Source of the DNA: Nitrospirota bacterium
GTDB lineage: Bacteria; Nitrospirota; Thermodesulfovibrionia; Thermodesulfovibrionales; UBA1546
NCBI GenBank assembly: GCA_004298625.1
Contig: SCSY01000205.1
Location: 1 to 18,090 of the forward strand
Direction of reading: 5' to 3'
DNA length: 18,090 bases
Shown: positions 13,229-18,090 of the stretch, piece by piece
Position numbering within the stretch: the first letter of the stretch is position 1
How the letters are laid out: each line of letters opens with the position of its first letter
Translations under genes and position numbers: made by a program
Notes under the pieces: generated by a model
What the model saw: only the letters and a program-made list of their open reading frames with translations
What the model was told of the DNA's origin: nothing
Databases searched by the model: none

Positions 13229-14845
13229 ATGGCGGCAAAACTTCAGAAACCGGAAGAACTCTTAAAGATAGATTACAACAAGCCGGGCAATAAAGACTGG
13301 ATGGACACCCCTGTTGAGTTCAGAGAAGGCATGTTCTGCTGGGGTGCAAAAGGTAAAGACCTTAAGACTCTCGAACTTCCCAATGCACGGGACTGGTCGC
13401 CTAAGGAAGAAGACTGGAAGCTTCCGGAGAATTGGAAGGATACGATTCTGGAAGCCTTGGCAGACCGGCTCAGCAAGTATCGTTCTTTCAGGCTTTTTAT
13501 GGATATATGCGTGAGATGCGGAGCCTGCGCCGACAAGTGCCATTTCTTTATCGGAGGCGGAGATCCCAAGAATATGCCTGTCCTCAGGGCAGAGCTTATG
13601 AGGTCTGTATACAGGAAATATCATACCACAGGCGGCAAGATATTCGGCAAGACAGCCGGGGCCAGAGAACTTACGCTTGATGTGCTTAAGGAGTGGTGGT
13701 ATTACTTTTTCCAGTGCACTGAATGCCGCCGCTGCTCTGTTTTTTGTCCTTACGGCATTGATACCGCTGAAATCACGATGATGGGAAGGGAATTCCTGAA
13801 CCTGCTTGGCCTGAACACAGGCTGGATTTCAGGCCCTGTGGCAAATTGCTATATGAAAGGAAATCACCTCGGTCTTGAACCTCATACGATAAAAAGCAGT
13901 ATAGAATTTTTCCTTGACGACATCGAGACCGTAACAGGCATAAAGATAGAGCCGACGTTTAACAGGAAAGGCGCCGAGATACTCTTTGTTACCCCTTCGG
14001 GAGATCTTTTCGCAGACCCCGGCACTTACACTGCCATGGGTTATCTTATGCTTTTCCATGAACTCGGGCTTGACTACACATGGAGCACTTATGCCTCCGA
14101 GGGAGGGAACTTCGGCTTCTTTACATCTAATGAGATGGCCAAGAGGCTTAATTCAAAGATATATGCAGAAGCAAAGAGGCTCGGCGTGAAATGGATCCTC
14201 GGCGGAGAATGCGGACACATGTGGAGGGTTCTGAGCCAGTATATGGACACATGGAACGGACCTGCTGATTTTCTTGAGGTACCGAAATCGCCGATAACCG
14301 GCACTGTATTTGATAATGCAAAATCCACAAAGATGGTTCACGTCACTGAATTTACCGCCGATCTCATAAAGAACGGCAAACTTAAACTCGATCCGAGCAG
14401 GAATGACCATCTGAAGGTCACATATCATGACTCCTGCAACACTGCGAGAGGAATGGGTCTGCTGGAAGAGCCCCGTTATGTTCTCAAAAATGTCTGCAAC
14501 CATTTCTACGAGATGCCTGACAATACAATCAGGGAGCAGACCTTCTGCTGCGGCAGCGGCACAGGCCTGAATGCCTCTGAAAATATGGAATTAAGGATGA
14601 GGGGAGGCCTCCCAAGGGCCAATGCCGTAAAACATGTCCGCGACCAGCACGGCGTAAACATGCTGGCTAATATCTGCGCAATTGACAGGGCTACACTGAA
14701 GGCCTCTATGGAATACTGGGTTCCTGATGTGTCGGTCTGCGGAACACATGAACTCGTGGGCAATGCCCTTGTTATGAAGGGGGAGAAGGAGAGGACGCAG
14801 GATCTGCGCATGGAGCCCCTTCCGGGAAAGGAGGGTAAAGAATAA
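13229..14845 (+). CDS. dsrK: DsrK, HdrD-like catalytic subunit of the DsrMKJOP complex
   Basis: This cytoplasmic iron-sulfur protein has 538 residues. Two ferredoxin motifs, CVRCGACADKC (C94, C97, C100, C104) and CTECRRCSVFC (C163, C166, C169, C173), bind two [4Fe-4S] clusters. The C-terminal HdrD-like CCG region has C403, the CC pair at 440-441 in CCGSG, and C483, and should hold the special cluster that reduces the DsrC trisulfide. An open frame also starts at GTG 13223, but AAGGAG (13217-13222) touches that GTG with no gap and sits 6 bases from ATG 13229, so the ATG is chosen. The ribosome-binding site lies in the end of dsrM. The stop overlaps the dsrJ start (TAATG). Confidence 0.96.
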   Translation: MAAKLQKPEELLKIDYNKPGNKDWMDTPVEFREGMFCWGAKGKDLKTLELPNARDWSPKEEDWKLPENWKDTILEALADRLSKYRSFRLFMDICVRCGACADKCHFFIGGGDPKNMPVLRAELMRSVYRKYHTTGGKIFGKTAGARELTLDVLKEWWYYFFQCTECRRCSVFCPYGIDTAEITMMGREFLNLLGLNTGWISGPVANCYMKGNHLGLEPHTIKSSIEFFLDDIETVTGIKIEPTFNRKGAEILFVTPSGDLFADPGTYTAMGYLMLFHELGLDYTWSTYASEGGNFGFFTSNEMAKRLNSKIYAEAKRLGVKWILGGECGHMWRVLSQYMDTWNGPADFLEVPKSPITGTVFDNAKSTKMVHVTEFTADLIKNGKLKLDPSRNDHLKVTYHDSCNTARGMGLLEEPRYVLKNVCNHFYEMPDNTIREQTFCCGSGTGLNASENMELRMRGGLPRANAVKHVRDQHGVNMLANICAIDRATLKASMEYWVPDVSVCGTHELVGNALVMKGEKERTQDLRMEPLPGKEGKE

Positions 14846-15249
14846 TGTATGACAGCGGAAAAATAATCGTCGGTCTTCTTATCTTCATAGCGCTGGTGAC
14901 TTTTCCTTTTTATAACAACATTGGAAAGGTCAATGCCAAGCCCGAGCTGAAGCTTGATACCCCTGAAATCCAGAAATTGCCCGAGCAGGAAAGGAAATGC
15001 GTTGAGTCTAAGGAATTTATGAGGGGTGGGCACATGCAGCTCCTGGATGACTGGAGAGATTCTGTTGTTCGCGATGGAAGCCGGATTTATACAAGCTCCG
15101 CTCATAAGACCTTTAATATGAGCCTTCAAAATGAATGCATGAGATGCCATTCGAACAAAAAGGATTTTTGTGATAAATGCCACAATTATATGGCAGTAAA
15201 ACCTTACTGCTGGGATTGCCATATCGCGCCGAAGGAGAACAAGTCATGA
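14845..15249 (+). CDS. dsrJ: DsrJ, triheme cytochrome c subunit
   Basis: The protein has 134 residues: an uncleaved-looking N-terminal signal anchor (about 6-22) and a periplasmic domain with three CxxCH heme sites packed at the C-terminus (CMRCH, CDKCH, CWDCH). C52, in the ERKCVESKEFM segment, lies where DsrJ of Allochromatium has the cysteine that ligates one heme in unusual His/Cys fashion, so that feature is probably kept. It is thought to pass electrons, or act on a periplasmic sulfur compound, through DsrO and DsrP. GGAGGG precedes the start. It overlaps dsrK by one base and dsrO by four. Confidence 0.94.
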   Translation: MYDSGKIIVGLLIFIALVTFPFYNNIGKVNAKPELKLDTPEIQKLPEQERKCVESKEFMRGGHMQLLDDWRDSVVRDGSRIYTSSAHKTFNMSLQNECMRCHSNKKDFCDKCHNYMAVKPYCWDCHIAPKENKS

Positions 15250-16094
15250 GCATAAACAGAAGAGAATTTTTAAGATTAGCCGGAGTCTCCGCTCTCGCCG
15301 GTGTTGGAGGCGTGGCTGTGTTTAACAAGCTCCAGAACAACGCGCTGGAGGCGTCTGAATTTACTGCCGGCCCCAATGCCCTTAATGCAAAGAGATGGGC
15401 TATGGTGGTTGATATGAGCAAATTCAAAACACCTGAGGATTACAAAAGATGCATGGACGCATGCCATAGTACTCATAATGTCCCTAATTTCAGCAATCCA
15501 AAGGATGAAATTAAATGGATATGGCCGGAGAAATTCGAGCATGCATTCCCCGGGCAGGAAAATCCATATATGAATGAAGAAACAAAAGAGAAGTCTTTTT
15601 TGCTTCTCTGCAACCACTGCGACAACCCTCCCTGCGTAAGGGTATGCCCGACAAAGGCTACATTCAAGAGAAAAGACGGCATAGTGATGCAGGATATGCA
15701 CCGATGCATAGGCTGCAGGTTCTGTATGGCTGCCTGCCCCTTTGGAGCAAGGAGCTTTAATTACAGAAATCCTCGCGGCAAGGACGCAAATGGCCAGCCC
15801 TTAATCAAAGAAGAAAATGCAGCATATCCTACAAGGACGATAGGTGTTGTTGAAAAGTGCACTTTCTGCACGGAAAGACTTGCCGTAGGCAAACTGCCGG
15901 CATGTGTTGAGGTTTCAAATGAATTTTCAAAAGGCGGGCTTGTTTTCGGCGATCTGGATGATCCAGGCTCAGAGGTCAGAAAGATCATCAGCGCAAAATA
16001 CACCATCCGGCGCAAGTCTGAGATAGGAACGCAGCCCAGTGTTTTTTATGTGATAGGAGGTAATGACTATGCAATTGTCCCTGAGATTTTATAA
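15246..16094 (+). CDS. dsrO: DsrO, periplasmic iron-sulfur subunit (Tat-exported)
   Basis: This protein of 282 residues starts with a twin-arginine signal, INRREFLRLAG, then a hydrophobic core (about 11-25), so it is exported folded. A longer frame begins at 15177 inside dsrJ, but the Tat motif, the ATGA overlap with dsrJ and GGAG about 10 bases ahead support ATG 15246. Cysteine groups: C69 and C73; C122, C125, C130, C134; C154, C157, C160, C164; C205, C208, C220. That is 13 rather than the 16 of four-cluster relatives (NrfC, HybA), which implies three [4Fe-4S] clusters. It should carry electrons between DsrJ and the membrane subunit DsrP. The motif CNHCDNPPCVRVCP is typical of the family. 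Confidence 0.95.
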   Translation: MSINRREFLRLAGVSALAGVGGVAVFNKLQNNALEASEFTAGPNALNAKRWAMVVDMSKFKTPEDYKRCMDACHSTHNVPNFSNPKDEIKWIWPEKFEHAFPGQENPYMNEETKEKSFLLLCNHCDNPPCVRVCPTKATFKRKDGIVMQDMHRCIGCRFCMAACPFGARSFNYRNPRGKDANGQPLIKEENAAYPTRTIGVVEKCTFCTERLAVGKLPACVEVSNEFSKGGLVFGDLDDPGSEVRKIISAKYTIRRKSEIGTQPSVFYVIGGNDYAIVPEIL

Positions 16095-16138
16095 TCATAG
16101 ATCACTCGGTATTCACCACATAACAGGAGGTAACGAAT

Positions 16139-17311
16139 ATGCTTGATAAGGCATTAAAGGGGAGTCGGGGATACTGGGGTTGGCTGTTTTTTTTGATGGG
16201 CATTATGGGGGCAGGTTTTCTTGCCTATCTTTACCAGTTTAAAAACGGCTTGGGAGTAACAGGCCTGAGCAGGGATATCTCGTGGGGCCTGTATATAGGA
16301 CAGTTTACATTTCTTGTCGGAGTTGCGGCCTCTGCAGTGATGCTCGTCATACCCTACTATCTGCATGACTATAAGAAATTCGGCAAGATAGTAATACTTG
16401 GAGAGTTCCTTGCAATATCTGCTGTTATCATGTGCATGCTGTTCATCATGGCGGACATGGGCCAGCCTATGAGGGTCATGAACATATTTCTGCATCCGAC
16501 CCTAAACTCGGTATTGTTCTGGGACACCGTAGTCCTTAACGGGTATCTCTTTTTGAATATAATCATAGGCTGGATTACACTTGAATCAGACAGCAAGGGC
16601 ATAAAGCCCCCGCAGTGGATAAAGCCTTTCATTTATCTCTCCGTGCCGTGGGCAGTCAGCATCCACACAGTGACGGCGTTCATATATGCCGGTCTTCCGG
16701 GAAGACACTTCTGGCTCAGCGCCATCATGGCAGCCAGATTCCTCGCATCGGCATTTGCAGGAGGTCCTGCGCTGCTCATTATCCTTGCCCTTCTGGTAAG
16801 GAAGCTGACCAAATTCGATCCCGGCAAGGAGCCTATTCAGGCTCTTGGAAAGATTGTCACTTATGCGATGTTTGCCAATGTATTTTTCCTCGGGCTTGAA
16901 TTCTTTACAGCCTTCTACAGCGGCATTCCGGCGCATCAGCACTCTTTCCATTATCTGTATGCAGGTCTTGACGGCTACAATAAGCTTGTTCCATTAATGT
17001 GGACCTCGAGCATACTGGCTGTAGTATCCCTTTTTCTCCTGATATTTCCTTCATTCAGGAAAAAAGAGGGAGTTCTTGCCTTTGCCTGCGTGTCGTTGTT
17101 TATTTCCTTATGGATAGACAAGGGCTTCGGCCTGGTTATCGGCGGATTTGTGCCGAACATGTTTGAGAGGGTAACGGAATACTGGCCGACGATTCCTGAG
17201 ACGATTATAACCCTCGCAGTCTGGGCCACAGGGTTCTTTGTCCTTACAGTCCTTTATAAGATTGCAGTTACAGTAAGAGAAGAAACAGCAGGGATTGAGA
17301 TAGAACACTGA
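16139..17311 (+). CDS. dsrP: DsrP, NrfD-family membrane subunit
   Basis: This very hydrophobic protein of 390 residues has about ten transmembrane helices (near 14-34, 49-73, 85-107, 127-149, 165-187, 192-221, 237-260, 283-303, 312-337, 353-375). It belongs to the NrfD/PsrC family and is the quinone-interacting anchor for DsrO and DsrJ. Family features include the GLYIGQFTF segment near 50, the MADMGQPMR segment near 104-112 and the FWDTVVLNGYLFLN segment near 127-140. It has its own strong ribosome-binding site (AGGAGG, 16127-16132) after a 44-base gap, the largest break in the operon. A perfect intrinsic terminator follows 30 bases after the stop, so it is the last gene of the unit. Confidence 0.95.
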   Translation: MLDKALKGSRGYWGWLFFLMGIMGAGFLAYLYQFKNGLGVTGLSRDISWGLYIGQFTFLVGVAASAVMLVIPYYLHDYKKFGKIVILGEFLAISAVIMCMLFIMADMGQPMRVMNIFLHPTLNSVLFWDTVVLNGYLFLNIIIGWITLESDSKGIKPPQWIKPFIYLSVPWAVSIHTVTAFIYAGLPGRHFWLSAIMAARFLASAFAGGPALLIILALLVRKLTKFDPGKEPIQALGKIVTYAMFANVFFLGLEFFTAFYSGIPAHQHSFHYLYAGLDGYNKLVPLMWTSSILAVVSLFLLIFPSFRKKEGVLAFACVSLFISLWIDKGFGLVIGGFVPNMFERVTEYWPTIPETIITLAVWATGFFVLTVLYKIAVTVREETAGIEIEH

Positions 17312-17341
17312 TTTAGGGCCAAGATACAGATTGTGTTATTT

Positions 17342-17382
17342 AGGGCTTATTTCAGAAGTGAAATAAGCCCTTTTTGTTTTTT
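17342..17382 (+). terminator. Intrinsic terminator of the dsrMKJOP operon
   Basis: AGGGCTTATTTCA (17342-17354) and TGAAATAAGCCCT (17359-17371) form a perfect 13-base stem with a GAAG loop, followed by the T-rich run TTTTGTTTTTT (17372-17382). It is a textbook Rho-independent terminator. The 136 bases from 17383 to 17518 show no recognisable gene or promoter. Confidence 0.93.
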
Positions 17383-17518
17383 AACCGGAATAACACAAAT
17401 ATTGCTCAAAGATTTTTTTAACTCAATATGTATGCGGAGAACAGACAGTCTCAAAATTTTTTTCCCTTGGTGGATTCGTCGCAGGGCTATTAAGAGGGTT
17501 GAGAAAAGGAGATGAAAA

Positions 17519-17644
17519 GTGTTATTGCAAGACCTGACCCCACATGATGACCCCTTTTTGGCAGTCGGACATGTTCTGCACCTCTTGCAGGATATGGCTG
17601 TGCCTGCGCACACAAGGAATGAGGGAATGATCTATGCGAATTAA
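17519..17644 (+). pseudogene. Fragment of a zinc-dependent phospholipase / S1-P1-nuclease-like gene
   Basis: A 41-codon open stretch (GTG at 17519 after AAGGAG) contains VGHVLHLLQDMAVPAHTRN. This His/Asp-rich motif resembles a metal-binding core seen in zinc-dependent phospholipase C and S1/P1-nuclease-like secreted proteins of several hundred residues. Here it has no signal peptide, no other catalytic segments and a stop after MIYAN, and upstream the same frame is cut by TGA at 17513-17515. It looks like the remnant of a broken gene. Its end overlaps the lipoprotein start in another frame. Family assignment is from motif memory only; a short functional peptide cannot be excluded. Confidence 0.5.
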
Positions 17645-18090
17645 GTATATCTGTTTGGCAATGGCTGTATTGTTTCTTGCTGCATGTGGTTACAAACCAA
17701 TAACCGGCACAGTCGTAGATGCTGAGACAGGGAAGCCGATTGAGGGAGCTGTAGTTCTTGTGGAGTGGACAAAGGCGGAAGGGGTGCCTGGACTTACAAG
17801 CACGAAATCTTTCAAGGTTATCGAGAAACTCACGGATAAAGACGGAAAGGTGACCATTGAAGGGATTTCTGATATCTCTGTGGATCCGCCTGATTTGACT
17901 GTTTATAAGAAGGGATATGTGGCATGGAATAATGAGAGTATCTTTCCGGAATATAAAAAGAGGACTGATTTCAAGTGGAAGAATGGGTATGTGTTTAAAC
18001 TTGAACGGTTTAAGCCGGAGTATAGTTATGTGGAACATACTTCTTTTATTCATAGTGCTATCAATTTGGGGCTTGGTGAAGGCAAAAAGC
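17634..18090 (+). CDS. Lipoprotein with carboxypeptidase-regulatory-like domain, C-terminus beyond the window
   Basis: The frame starts at ATG 17634 (GAGGGA 8 bases upstream) and runs open to the window edge, 152 codons. The N-terminus MRIKYICLAMAVLFLAACG is a lipoprotein signal peptide with lipobox LAAC, so the mature protein starts at Cys18 and should be anchored in a membrane. The segment ITGTVVDAETGKPIEGAVV is the usual opening of a carboxypeptidase-regulatory-like beta-sandwich (CarboxypepD_reg). The rest, with many Lys, Tyr and Trp, is not recognisable. Such domains are often structural or binding modules of envelope proteins. It lies beyond the dsr terminator and is probably unrelated to sulfur metabolism; its own promoter is not evident. 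Confidence 0.75.
   Translation, partial: MRIKYICLAMAVLFLAACGYKPITGTVVDAETGKPIEGAVVLVEWTKAEGVPGLTSTKSFKVIEKLTDKDGKVTIEGISDISVDPPDLTVYKKGYVAWNNESIFPEYKKRTDFKWKNGYVFKLERFKPEYSYVEHTSFIHSAINLGLGEGKK

Noticed and set aside
14506..15222. 238-codon minus-strand frame opposite dsrK and dsrJ
   Set aside because: Antisense shadow of strongly conserved iron-sulfur and heme-motif coding sequence; no recognisable domain.
15177..15245. Longer dsrO beginning at 15177
   Set aside because: The extra 23 residues lie within dsrJ heme-site coding sequence and would bury the twin-arginine signal; ATG 15246 has the overlap, ribosome-binding site and Tat motif.
17490..18053. 187-codon minus-strand frame at the right end
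   Set aside because: It is antisense to the lipoprotein and the gene fragment, is rich in Ser, His and Arg without domain features, and the plus frame has a clear signal peptide and lipobox.
1..18090. tRNA or rRNA genes, CRISPR arrays, integrases or attachment sites
   Set aside because: No cloverleaf-like sequence, regularly spaced direct repeats with spacers, or recombinase motif was recognised on either strand.

Overview
The window is a dense, GC-moderate bacterial stretch with almost no non-coding space. Its most informative block is a dissimilatory sulfur gene cluster: dsrC, a small RsbRD-type gene, then dsrM-dsrK-dsrJ-dsrO-dsrP. These encode the sulfur-carrier protein and the membrane complex that links the quinone pool to DsrC. 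This makes the host a sulfur-metabolising anaerobe. The composition, the aspartate-oxidase NAD route, the DUF4390-ntrY-ntrX set and the gene style fit a Nitrospirota (Thermodesulfovibrionia-like) or Desulfobacterota lineage. That placement is inference, since no 16S or dsrAB lies in the window. The direction of sulfur flow (sulfate/sulfite reduction or oxidation) cannot be decided from these genes alone.

Left part (1-5951, plus strand): the last codons of hisC overlap hisB. A membrane-bound GGDEF diguanylate cyclase follows, then a YrfG-like HAD nucleotidase overlapping it. Next is a 160-base gap that is mostly one large imperfect inverted repeat, then nadB and pyruvate kinase. Gaps are otherwise short, so much of this may be co-transcribed.

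Middle (5957-9936, minus strand): a three-gene operon of a DUF4390 exported protein, an NtrY-type membrane histidine kinase and an NtrX-type sigma-54 activator. It reads from a TGGTATAAT extended -10 toward pyk, whose end it meets with 5 bases between stop codons.

Right part (10091-18090, plus strand): an adenosine-specific kinase and a zinc-ribbon protein are translationally coupled. A 244-base structured gap precedes dsrC. A strong hairpin after dsrC separates it from the RsbRD-dsrMKJOP operon, in which nearly every gene overlaps the next. A perfect intrinsic terminator closes the operon after dsrP. Beyond it lie a decayed fragment carrying a zinc-dependent phospholipase/S1-P1-nuclease-like motif and the first 152 codons of a lipoprotein cut by the window edge.

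No RNA genes, CRISPR array, integrase or transposase were found. The less ordinary signals are short heptamer tandem repeats at three places (one inside nadB), the foldback element before nadB, a palindromic insertion in the NtrX receiver domain, the layered secondary structure ahead of dsrC, a Cys cluster in the diguanylate cyclase sensor domain, and the adenosine-kinase/zinc-ribbon pair beside dsr.
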